Origin: JBCDBY01 sp039182715
Lineage (GTDB): Bacteria; Planctomycetota; PLA2
Assembly (NCBI GenBank): GCA_039182715.1
Contig: JBCDBY010000258.1
Location: 1 to 6,647, forward strand
Direction: 5' to 3'
Length of the DNA stretch: 6,647 bases
The notes below the pieces were generated by a model. It searched no databases. It was not told where the DNA came from and saw nothing but the letters and a program-made list of their open reading frames with translations. Positions 1 to 6,441 of the stretch are shown piece by piece (the first letter of the stretch is position 1; each line of letters begins with the position of its first letter). Position numbers and translations under genes: made by a program.

Positions 1-1236
1 CTCCGCAAGGGTCGCCTCGACGTCGGCAACCGCCTGGAGCCCAACTACAGCCGCGGCTCGCTCAAGTATGCGGTGCTGGTGCCGAAGGACTACGACCACG
101 TCAAGGTGGAGCAGCCGCTGCCGCTGGTCGTGTCGCTGCACGGCCGCGCCATCAACCTGCGCCACCCGGCGCTCAAGAAGTTCCCCGAAGAGCGCAGCCG
201 CATCGTCGTCTGGAACAACTGGGGTGGCGACGGCAAGTCGCCGCAGGCGAACGCGATCGTCGTCGCACCCAACGGCCGGCCGGACGGCTTCCGCTGGTCG
301 GAGGAGCCCGAGGTCGATTTCTTCGTGAAGCAGACCGCGTTCCTCGCGCAGGACGTCGGCTGCACCAACTACCGCGTCGATCCGCACGGTGTCTTCCTCG
401 AGGTCTATGGCGACGCGATCGAGACTGCGATCGAGATGCACACCGTATTCGCGGGCATCATCTGGCGCGACCGCGAGGACAGCGCCCGGCCGATCGCCGA
501 GCCGTCCATTTTCAAGAACCTCGGGAACAAGCCGCTCTTCTACATCGCCGACGCGGCGAAGTGGGATACGGTCGGCAGCAAGAACGAAGCGGCGCTTCGC
601 CAGTACTACAAGGGCGACAACGCCAACAACCTCGTCGTCCTCAAGGTCGATCGCGACGCCAACTCGGCGCTCAAGCACGACCCCGAGAAGATGAACACCT
701 TCCTGCAGCGCCGCCTCCCGAAGGTGACCAAGGAGCTGCACTGGTACTTCTGGCGTCCGTCACTGACCGGCCCGCTGCCGCTGAGCCTGGCGCGCGCGGA
801 CTACGACTACGACGACGAGTGGACCAAGGACAAGGCTCTGCTCGACAAGTGCGGCCTCATCAAGATGAAGGCGTCGACCCAGGTCGAGACCGTGGAAGGC
901 AAGCAGGTGCCCTACAACCTGCTCGATTTCGAGATCTACGAGTCCGAGGCGATGACGCTCTTCCTCTACGAGGGCCTCGTGAACTTCGATCTGCCGATCA
1001 CCGTGCGCGTGAACGGAAAAATCCTGCAGGACAAGGTGAAGATGAAGCGCGACTGGCTCATCTTCGAGAAGTTCTGCATGAGCCGCATGTTCTTCGCCTA
1101 TCCCATCGTCAACACCATCTCGCTCGAGTTCCCGCTGCGCGCACGCGTACCGGAGCCCGAGAAGAAGGATGAGGCGGGCGCCGAAGGCGCGGAGACCGCG
1201 ACAGAAGGCGCGTCGGCCGACGCCGGAAACGGCTAG
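1..1236 (+). CDS. Alpha/beta-hydrolase-like protein, probably catalytically inactive (5' end outside window)
   Basis: The reading frame is open from base 1 to the TAG at 1234-1236, giving 411 residues; the true start lies upstream, and the GTG at 73 is internal. The fold resembles PHB-depolymerase or dienelactone-hydrolase-type esterases. A hydrophobic strand ending in LVVSLHG (about 124-144) matches the oxyanion-loop strand, and IVVAPNG (about 259-279) the next strand. DPHGVFLEVYGDA (379-417) sits where these enzymes have D..RVYL.G.S.GG. The nucleophile serine is replaced, apparently by glycine (409-411), so ordinary esterase activity is unlikely. KPLFYIAD and WDTVGS (about 526-579) match the later strand and acid-loop region. 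The C-terminal part (about 910-1140, with LFLYEGLVNFDLPITVRVNGK) looks like a beta-rich accessory domain I associate with planctomycetal hydrolases. The last 30 or so residues are a low-complexity Ala/Glu/Gly tail. It could instead be a binding protein; substrate unknown. Confidence 0.8.
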   Translation, partial: LRKGRLDVGNRLEPNYSRGSLKYAVLVPKDYDHVKVEQPLPLVVSLHGRAINLRHPALKKFPEERSRIVVWNNWGGDGKSPQANAIVVAPNGRPDGFRWSEEPEVDFFVKQTAFLAQDVGCTNYRVDPHGVFLEVYGDAIETAIEMHTVFAGIIWRDREDSARPIAEPSIFKNLGNKPLFYIADAAKWDTVGSKNEAALRQYYKGDNANNLVVLKVDRDANSALKHDPEKMNTFLQRRLPKVTKELHWYFWRPSLTGPLPLSLARADYDYDDEWTKDKALLDKCGLIKMKASTQVETVEGKQVPYNLLDFEIYESEAMTLFLYEGLVNFDLPITVRVNGKILQDKVKMKRDWLIFEKFCMSRMFFAYPIVNTISLEFPLRARVPEPEKKDEAGAEGAETATEGASADAGNG

Positions 1237-1242
1237 TCCGCC

Positions 1243-2772
1243 TTGTCCCGCTCCTTGTCTCGCTGGGGGTATCCCTCGCTGGCGCTCCTGACCGGAGCGT
1301 CGGTGATGATCTTCGAGTTCGGGGCGACCTACCTGTTCCGCGGCTCGTTCGGTCAGACGGTCTACGTCTGGGCGAACGTGATCGGCGTGATCCTCGCCGC
1401 GCTGGCGCTGGGCTACGCGCTGGGGGGGCGCTGGGCCGACGTGACGAACACGGAAAAGCCGCTCGTCGCGGTCCTCGTCTTCGCCGGCGTCTACGGCCTC
1501 TTCGTGGCCTGGTTCGGCCCCGCGTTCTGCGCATGGCTCGCGGGACCGGAGGAGTACACGCAGGACGCGGCGCTCGACGCCTTCTTCAGCCAATCCCTCG
1601 CCGCGACGCTGGTGCTCTTTTTCGCTCCGCTCGCAGCCCTCGGGATGGCGACGCCGCTGATGGTCCAGCGCGCGTCGGCGCACTGGCCGGTGGGGCGCGC
1701 GGCGGGGCTCATCTTCGCCGTCGGGACGGTGGGGTCGATCATCGGCATCTACCTGACCACCTTCACGCTGGTGCCGACGCTCGGCGCGCGCGCGACGATC
1801 CGTCTCGCGGCGGCCGTGCTGCTGGCGCTCGGCGCGCTTGTCTTCTGGCTCGGTCGTCGCAAGGCGGGTGTCCCGGCAGCGCTCATGGTCGCGGCGGTGC
1901 TGCCGATCGGCTGGACGGCGGACTGGAGCTTTCTGCCGCCCCAGGGTGCGAAGCTTCTGCTGGCGCTCGAATCGCCCTATCAGCTCGTGCGCGTCGTCGA
2001 TCGACCGCCGGACGCCGACGGCAAGCGCCAGCGCTGGCTTGCGTTCGACGAGGGCATGGGCACCTATCACTCGATCCAGGTGAGCGAGGAGACACCGTGG
2101 ACGGACGCCTACTACGACGCGTTCGCCTACATCCCGGCGTGGGTGGGGAGCGACGAGAAGTGTCGCGTCTGCATCGTCGGCAACGCCGCCGGCACGATGG
2201 CGGATCTGCTCAAGCGCCACAACCCGCTCACCGAGTTCGAGATCGACGCCATCGAGATCGACCCGGCCGTCACCGAGGCGGCGCGGCGCACGATGGGGCT
2301 GCAGGACTCTCCCGACATCCGCATCGTGCACGAGGACGGTCGCACCTTCCTGCGCAAGCAGCCGGGCGAGCGCTACGACGCGATCATCATGGACGCCTAC
2401 GCGCGCCAGGTTTCGATTCCCGCGTCGCTGGCGACGAAGGAGTTCTTCGAGCTGGCGGAAAGCCGCCTTCGTCCCGGCGGGGGGCTCTTCGTCAATCTCG
2501 GGACGCTGCGCTACGGCGGGGTGCTGTCGAAAACGATCGCCGACACGATGCACGCAGGGTTCGGGGATCCGGTCTATCGCGCTCCCATGCGCGGCTACTT
2601 CAATCAGCTGCTGACCGTGGCGCGCGACGCCGAGATGAACCCGCCGCCGCGCGGGACGCGCCTCGACGTGACCTACAGCTTCGGGCGGCACCTTCCCGGG
2701 AACCGCGTGCTGACCGACGACTTCTGTCCGATCGAGACGATCACCGCCCGCGACCTGCGAGGCATCGAATGA
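1243..2772 (+). CDS. Fused membrane/spermidine-synthase-like protein
   Basis: A 509-residue protein of the 'fused MFS/spermidine synthase' type. Residues about 11-224 hold some seven hydrophobic segments (about 11-31, 41-60, 73-92, 117-137, 153-177, 183-203, 208-224), so this half lies in the inner membrane. The C-terminal half is a Rossmann aminopropyltransferase/methyltransferase-like domain: ESPYQLVRVVD (243-253), a degenerate nucleotide-binding loop VGNAAGTMA (312-320), DAIEIDP (335-341), HEDGRTFL (363-370), YDAIIMDAY (378-386) and LTDDFCPIE (490-498). The order and the LTDD..P motif are typical of the family. The catalytic-region Asp is kept (IIMDAY), but the TDP signature of true SpeE enzymes is not, so polyamine synthesis is not assured. 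The start is taken as TTG 1243, six bases after the previous stop, with a GGAAA stretch about 13 bases upstream. TTG 1255 and ATG 1306 are alternatives. It overlaps the next gene by four bases, supporting one transcript. Confidence 0.88.
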   Translation: MSRSLSRWGYPSLALLTGASVMIFEFGATYLFRGSFGQTVYVWANVIGVILAALALGYALGGRWADVTNTEKPLVAVLVFAGVYGLFVAWFGPAFCAWLAGPEEYTQDAALDAFFSQSLAATLVLFFAPLAALGMATPLMVQRASAHWPVGRAAGLIFAVGTVGSIIGIYLTTFTLVPTLGARATIRLAAAVLLALGALVFWLGRRKAGVPAALMVAAVLPIGWTADWSFLPPQGAKLLLALESPYQLVRVVDRPPDADGKRQRWLAFDEGMGTYHSIQVSEETPWTDAYYDAFAYIPAWVGSDEKCRVCIVGNAAGTMADLLKRHNPLTEFEIDAIEIDPAVTEAARRTMGLQDSPDIRIVHEDGRTFLRKQPGERYDAIIMDAYARQVSIPASLATKEFFELAESRLRPGGGLFVNLGTLRYGGVLSKTIADTMHAGFGDPVYRAPMRGYFNQLLTVARDAEMNPPPRGTRLDVTYSFGRHLPGNRVLTDDFCPIETITARDLRGIE

Positions 2773-3353
2773 CCGCGCTGGTGCTGGTCTGCGCGCTCGG
2801 CGCGGTGCTCGATCGGGTCGAGGAGATGCTGGAGGACGAGCAGTTCGAGCAGGCCTATGCGCTGCTCGCACAGGCCGACGAGAACGACCCGCGGTTCGCC
2901 TCGTTTCGCGCCCGCACCATCAGCGGCGTCGCGCGGACGAAACAGCGGCGCGACGGGTACGGGGCGGCGATCGAGTTCCTGGAGCCGCTCGCCGACACGC
3001 CTGACCTGATGAAGCTCTACGCGCTCACCTGCACGTGGGCCGGCGAGGAGCAGCGCGGACTCGACAAGATTCGCCGGCTTCCCGACGCGCAACGGCGACA
3101 GTACGCCGCGGCGGAAATCGAGCTGCTCTGGTCGATGCATGACTTTGCCGCGCTGGAGAAGCGCGCACGGGCGATCGGCGACGGCGCGTGGGCGCAAAGC
3201 TGGGTCGACTACGCGAAGAACGCGCGCGAACTTCGCGAGCGGTTCGACGCGCGCACCCGGCGGGGGAGCTGGGTGGCGATCGGGGCGCTTCTCGCGTTGA
3301 CCGTCGCGGCCTTCGCGTTCACTCGTCTTTGTAGAGCAGAACGTACTTCATGA
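2769..3353 (+). CDS. Helical-repeat (TPR-like) protein with C-terminal membrane anchor
   Basis: A 194-residue protein whose ATG overlaps the preceding stop (ATGA, 2769-2772), so it is very likely translationally coupled to the spermidine-synthase-like gene. Residues about 15-160 are strongly helical, with A/L/Y-spaced antiparallel-helix patterns such as FEQAYALLAQAD (26-37) and AAIEFLEPLAD (66-76). They resemble degenerate tetratricopeptide repeats, which are protein-interaction scaffolds. A single hydrophobic helix at about 167-185, flanked by RTRR and by RLCRAER, suggests a C-terminal anchor. The first 14 residues are also hydrophobic and could be a short signal-like segment, but they lack a positive n-region and a clear lipobox. 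No catalytic motif is seen. Its likely role is as an accessory or scaffold for its two upstream neighbours; this is inferred from context only. The last 35 bases overlap the 3' end of the convergent prkA gene. Confidence 0.78.
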   Translation: MTALVLVCALGAVLDRVEEMLEDEQFEQAYALLAQADENDPRFASFRARTISGVARTKQRRDGYGAAIEFLEPLADTPDLMKLYALTCTWAGEEQRGLDKIRRLPDAQRRQYAAAEIELLWSMHDFAALEKRARAIGDGAWAQSWVDYAKNARELRERFDARTRRGSWVAIGALLALTVAAFAFTRLCRAERTS

Positions 3354-5553
3354 CCTCGATCGCGCACGCGCGCGAGTAGCCGTAGCGCGTCTCGAGGTTG
3401 GCCAGCGTCGTCTCCACGCGGTCGCGGCGCTCCTCCTCCATGCGGTCCCACTCCGGCGTGTCGATGAAGAGGAAGTCCTTCTCCACCTCGTCCGTCGAGT
3501 CCTTGCGGCTGTCGAAGAACGAGTCCTTGAGCGCGCGCAGGATGTCCGGGAAGAGGCTGCGGTAGTCGACCTTCTCGCCGGGGTTGTTGACCGAGTAGGC
3601 GCCGATCTTCGCGATCAGCTCCTGGCGGAAGAGCTCGATGTCGTTGCCGGTGTCGAGCAGGTCCTCCACGCTGGCCAGCACCTTCGCATCGGGGTCGCGC
3701 GGTTCGCCGGTGATCGGGTCGCGCACGGTCGACTTGCGCGTCCAGGCGATGGCGTGCGCGAAGTACTCCTCGAAGCGGCGGTCGTACTGCTCCTCGTCGA
3801 CGAGCGCCATGGAGTCGTGCATCTCGCGGCGCGCAAGGCGCACGTGGGCGCGTTCGACGTCGTCCACGAAACGGGCGGGATCGTTGTAGGGGCCCTTGGG
3901 CTCGAGCTTCAGGAAGTCGTAGAGCGTCTTGTCCTTCACCAGGTTGCGCAGCTCGGAGAAGACCAGCATCGGCGTGAAGCAGCCCGACGTGGAGCGGAAC
4001 GACGCATCCAGCAGGATCGTCTTCATCTCGCGCGGCGAGGCGCCGAAGCGGCCCTCGTAGACCGGCCCGTCGCGCCATTCGGCGGCGATCTCGGGCAGCG
4101 CGTCGCGCAGCGTCTTCACGTCGTCGGCGGCGATGTTCTCCAGCTCGCTCGGGTCGCGGCCCTGGTAGAGCAGCGCCTTGGCGAGCGGCGTGAGCTTGGA
4201 GATGGCGGACTTGACCGGCTCCTCGTAGTGCGCCGGGTCGGGGCGCCAGAGGCGCGTGAGCACCGACCAGAGGGCCGCGCAGCGGGACGCGTGCGGCGAA
4301 ATGGTCATGCGCTGCGCGATGGAGTCGATCTGATCGCGGTAGATCTCGACCTCGCGTTCGTACTGCAGCAGGTAGGGAACTGTCACGAGCTCCATGCGTC
4401 CCTTGAACGACGTGAAGTTGGGATCGTTCTTGAAGGCGTCGAGGTGCTTTTCGTTGGCCGAACCCACCATCACGAGATCGAGGTAGGCGAGCGCGCCGGG
4501 CAGGCGCACGGTGCCGCGCTCCGTGGTCGTGAGCAGGTACTTGTTGAGTTCGAGCGGGCGTTTGAGGAAGTCGCTGTACTCGAGAAGGCCGCGATTGGCG
4601 TCGACCAGATCGCCCTGCACCTCGTAGAGCCGCAGGTTCTGGAGCGCCGGCGGCAGGTTGGCGAGGTTCAGGTCGGCGGTCACTTGGCGCGCGTCGGCGT
4701 CGATGTTCGCCTGCTGCGGCTCGATGGTGACGGCGCTGCAGCGGTAGCGACGGCTGATGGCAAAGCGCTCGACGCGCACGTAGCGCATGACCTGCTTCCA
4801 TTCGCCGTGGTGCGCCGTGAGCAAGGCCTCGTAGATGTCGCGGCTCTTGGTGCCCATGTCGGCGGTGAGCACGTGCAGGTGCGGGAAGTCGGGCGCGCCG
4901 TTGCAGATGTCCTCGAGGAAGTGTTCCCGCTGCGAGCGCGGCACGAGCAGGAACGGGTTGGTGCGCATGTCCGAGCCGACCGTCGACGCGATCTCGTCGG
5001 GGTCGAGGTGCGCGAAGGAGATGAGTTCCTCTTCGCCGCGGTCGCGCGCGGTGGTAAAGCCGAGCGTGGCGGCGCCGGAGTCCGCCTTCGCCTTGGGGAA
5101 GATCCAGCTGAACTTGTAGAGCGCCCCGTCGTCGGTCACCGAGTACGCCTCGAGCCCCTTGAAGAGCATGTCGGCGATGGTGGACTTGGACGACCCGTTC
5201 GGGCCGTGCATGAGCAGCAGCTTCTCCGCGCGCCCCGCCAGGGCGAAGTTGCGAATCGCGCGGTAGATCGCGTCGGTCACGAACTCCTGCCCGACGACGC
5301 GGCGCTGCTCCGGGTCGCCCTCGAGGCCGTCGAAGAGGCGCGGCCGCAGCACCGGGATCCCGAACTTCTTCGTCTCGTCGACGCCGTGGAAGTCGAGCAT
5401 GTCCCGCAGGTACTGCGCCGCGGAACGCAGACGCCGGTAGGGATCGCCGCGGACCTCCTCGAGGAACTCCCAGAAGGTCAGGACGCGCTTCTGGGACTGG
5501 AACCGGTCCTGGATCGCGTCGGCGAGCGAGCGGAAGGCGTCGGGATTCGGCAC
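3319..5553 (-). CDS. prkA: PrkA-family AAA+ serine protein kinase, long form
   Basis: A homologue of PrkA/YeaG, cytoplasmic AAA+ proteins described as serine protein kinases and linked to stress, starvation or sporulation; protease activity has also been reported for Bacillus PrkA. Numbered from GTG 5553 (744 residues): Walker A GPNGSSKST at 117-125, RGLLEYSDFLK at about 321-331 (the RG.VEF.E..K motif of the family), SANEKHLDAF at 365-374 followed by FKGRMELVTVPYLLQYEREVEIY, and a C-terminal PrkA domain ending in WTRKSTVRDPITGEPRDPD (604-622) and GEKVDYRSLFPDI (659-671). It is about 100 residues longer than YeaG (about 640), with extra sequence after Walker A and at the C-terminus. The frame is open back to a GTG at 5604, but residues from there would be encoded by the 87-bp repeat, so I chose GTG 5553, with a weak GGA upstream. 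YeaH (DUF444) and SpoVR genes, its usual partners, are not adjacent downstream. Upstream are small membrane-protein genes on the same strand. Confidence 0.93.
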   Translation of the reverse strand: MPNPDAFRSLADAIQDRFQSQKRVLTFWEFLEEVRGDPYRRLRSAAQYLRDMLDFHGVDETKKFGIPVLRPRLFDGLEGDPEQRRVVGQEFVTDAIYRAIRNFALAGRAEKLLLMHGPNGSSKSTIADMLFKGLEAYSVTDDGALYKFSWIFPKAKADSGAATLGFTTARDRGEEELISFAHLDPDEIASTVGSDMRTNPFLLVPRSQREHFLEDICNGAPDFPHLHVLTADMGTKSRDIYEALLTAHHGEWKQVMRYVRVERFAISRRYRCSAVTIEPQQANIDADARQVTADLNLANLPPALQNLRLYEVQGDLVDANRGLLEYSDFLKRPLELNKYLLTTTERGTVRLPGALAYLDLVMVGSANEKHLDAFKNDPNFTSFKGRMELVTVPYLLQYEREVEIYRDQIDSIAQRMTISPHASRCAALWSVLTRLWRPDPAHYEEPVKSAISKLTPLAKALLYQGRDPSELENIAADDVKTLRDALPEIAAEWRDGPVYEGRFGASPREMKTILLDASFRSTSGCFTPMLVFSELRNLVKDKTLYDFLKLEPKGPYNDPARFVDDVERAHVRLARREMHDSMALVDEEQYDRRFEEYFAHAIAWTRKSTVRDPITGEPRDPDAKVLASVEDLLDTGNDIELFRQELIAKIGAYSVNNPGEKVDYRSLFPDILRALKDSFFDSRKDSTDEVEKDFLFIDTPEWDRMEEERRDRVETTLANLETRYGYSRACAIEVMKYVLLYKDE

Positions 5554-5622
5554 GGATCCACGATACCAACGGGTGGCTACGTGCCGGTGCCGGGAAGTTG
5601 CCACGGAGGCACGGAGACACGG
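5536..5622 (-). repeat. 87-bp dispersed repeat, copy 1 (5' end of prkA)
   Basis: The same 87 bases recur at 6044-6130 without any indel and with six substitutions (at 5550, 5572, 5573, 5590, 5591 and 5597), giving 81/87 identity. Strand is given to match the downstream gene. Read in that direction it begins with three CCGTG units at 8-base spacing, continues through CAACTTCCC and GGCACGTAGCCA, then TTGGTATCGTGGATCC and a GTG. It ends in the first codons of prkA. It carries a BamHI-like GGATCC in both copies. Short inverted segments exist (GTGGC 5573-5577 with GCCAC 5600-5604), but the second copy does not preserve the outer pair, so a conserved hairpin is not supported. Confidence 0.93.
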
Positions 5623-5638
5623 GGGAGGCGCGCTTGCA

Positions 5639-6001
5639 CTACCGGGAACGCTCGGATTCGAGGAAGACGCCGAGCAGTGCCCGAATCGGAACGAAGAAGA
5701 CGAGAGCGATGATCAGCACGAGCGCGAGGCTCGTTCCCCGGGGGGCGGTGATCGCGAGCAGGAGAAAGAATGCGCCGTACAGCGCCCCGTCGAGCATGGC
5801 GAGGCCAAACAGGCCTTTGAGCCGCCAGATGAGCAGCCCGGGAACAAACAGCAGCGAGAAAAGCAGGCTCAATGCGAGCCTTGGCTCCTGGACGTCCAGC
5901 AGGACCAGAAGCAGGATGAGCACGGGGACACCGGCGACCCCGAGGAGGAAGCCCGCACCGTACACCCAGGGCCGGAGGCGAGATCGCTCAGGTTTGCTCA
6001 C
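5639..6001 (-). CDS. Small four-helix membrane protein, unknown function
   Basis: From GTG 6001 this is a 120-residue, very hydrophobic protein with about four membrane segments (residues about 12-36, 41-58, 62-83 and 91-115). Its N-terminus is basic (SKPERSRLRP), and it ends in a charged ESERSR tail. I do not recognise a family. The frame stays open upstream to GTG 6061 (140 residues) and GTG 6112 (157 residues), both inside the second repeat copy. Translation from 6112 would give an N-terminus almost identical to the one the same repeat would give PrkA, so that longest form is probably an artefact. None of the candidate starts has a clear Shine-Dalgarno sequence, so the start is uncertain. 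It lies 85 bases before the prkA start on the same strand and could share a transcript with it. Confidence 0.68.
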   Translation of the reverse strand: MSKPERSRLRPWVYGAGFLLGVAGVPVLILLLVLLDVQEPRLALSLLFSLLFVPGLLIWRLKGLFGLAMLDGALYGAFFLLLAITAPRGTSLALVLIIALVFFVPIRALLGVFLESERSR

Positions 6002-6043
6002 GGTGCGGCGGGGCGGGTGTGTTTCGAACGCGCGTGCAGGAAC

Positions 6044-6130
6044 GGCGTCGGGATTCGACACGGATCCACGATACCAACGACTGGCTACGTGCCGGTGGTG
6101 GGAACTTGCCACGGAGGCACGGAGACACGG
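6044..6130 (-). repeat. 87-bp dispersed repeat, copy 2 (upstream of the small membrane-protein gene)
   Basis: This copy aligns to 5536-5622 over 87 bases with a constant offset of 508 and six mismatches. It is in the same orientation and again lies directly 5' of a minus-strand gene. It fills most of the gap between the 73-residue membrane protein (stop at 6143) and the 120-residue one (start at 6001). The flanking bases diverge immediately on both sides, which fixes the unit boundaries. No target-site duplication is evident beside it. Confidence 0.93.
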
Positions 6131-6142
6131 AGCAGCAGCGAA

Positions 6143-6364
6143 CTACGTCCGGCGCTGCTCCCGCTGGAGGGCGGCAAGCAGGAACAGGCCGACGGCCAGC
6201 GTGATCCAGAGGGCGAGTCCGACGTGGGAGGCCCGCTCGACCGTCTCGGCGAGGATATTTCCCGTCTCAATCGTGACGCTCTCCGCGATGTCGCCGAACA
6301 TGAAGTGACCGAGCAGCAGGATCACGGCGAACGTGACGAGCGGGATCAGCTCCGGAGCCGACAT
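6143..6364 (-). CDS. Small two-helix membrane protein, unknown function
   Basis: A 73-residue protein starting with ATG (6362-6364) and ending with TAG (6143-6145). Two hydrophobic helices (residues about 5-24 and 47-66) flank a short, mildly acidic loop (DIAESVTIETGNILAETVERA). The C-terminal tail QREQRRT is basic, so both ends are probably cytoplasmic. I do not recognise a family. No strong ribosome binding site precedes the ATG; the nearest GGAG is about 20 bases upstream. It sits between two other small membrane-protein genes on the same strand, with repeat sequence in the gap on either side. Composition and the hydrophobic pattern favour a real gene over a chance frame. Confidence 0.62.
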   Translation of the reverse strand: MSAPELIPLVTFAVILLLGHFMFGDIAESVTIETGNILAETVERASHVGLALWITLAVGLFLLAALQREQRRT

Positions 6365-6405
6365 GCGGCCAGTCTAGCCCGACTCCGTCGACTTGCAGGG
6401 AGCTA

Positions 6406-6422
6406 GCCACCGAGGCACGGAG
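6406..6422 (-). repeat. Relic of the dispersed repeat, 17 bp
   Basis: GCCACCGAGGCACGGAG matches the outer end of the 87-bp repeat (5600-5616 and 6108-6124) at 16 of 17 bases, the difference being C for G at 6411. It is in the same orientation and lies in the gap between the right-edge gene (stop at 6442) and the 73-residue gene (start at 6364). The rest of the 87-bp unit is not recognisable here, so this is a truncated copy or an independent occurrence of the core. Confidence 0.6.
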
Positions 6423-6441
6423 GGCTGCGGGACGTCGGGCG

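Noticed and set aside
1424..1430. Run of seven G bases inside the membrane-protein gene, possible slippage site
   Set aside because: The frame is intact and the run encodes an ordinary glycine pair in a helix loop. In such GC-rich sequence one short run is no evidence for phase variation.
1533..2768. Upstream extension of the TPR-like gene's frame
   Set aside because: The frame is open far upstream only because it shadows the preceding gene. The ATG at 2769, overlapping that gene's stop, is the sensible start, and the upstream translation is Arg/Ala low complexity.
760..2871. Long open frame on the minus strand, 703 codons
   Set aside because: It lies wholly antisense to the well-supported hydrolase-like and spermidine-synthase-like genes. 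It is dominated by Arg, His, Gly and Ala with no domain pattern, as expected from the codon bias of high-GC genes read on the other strand.
5554..5604. N-terminal extension of PrkA to the GTG at 5604
   Set aside because: These 17 codons lie in the dispersed repeat, and the same peptide would be added to an unrelated membrane protein by the other copy. The family has no need for it.
3209..5620. Second minus-strand frame of 803 codons over prkA
   Set aside because: It overlaps prkA in another frame; the Pro/Arg/Ala-rich translation has no PrkA-like or other motif, whereas the adopted frame has clear AAA+ motifs.
3754..5712. Long open frame on the plus strand, 652 codons
   Set aside because: It is antisense to prkA, with Val/Glu/Arg/Leu-rich low-complexity sequence and no motif, and it runs straight through the intergenic repeat. 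It is a shadow of prkA.
6380..6400. Small inverted repeat (CGAC-TCC-GTCG) as a terminator
   Set aside because: The stem is only about four pairs with no following T run on either strand, so it is not a credible terminator.
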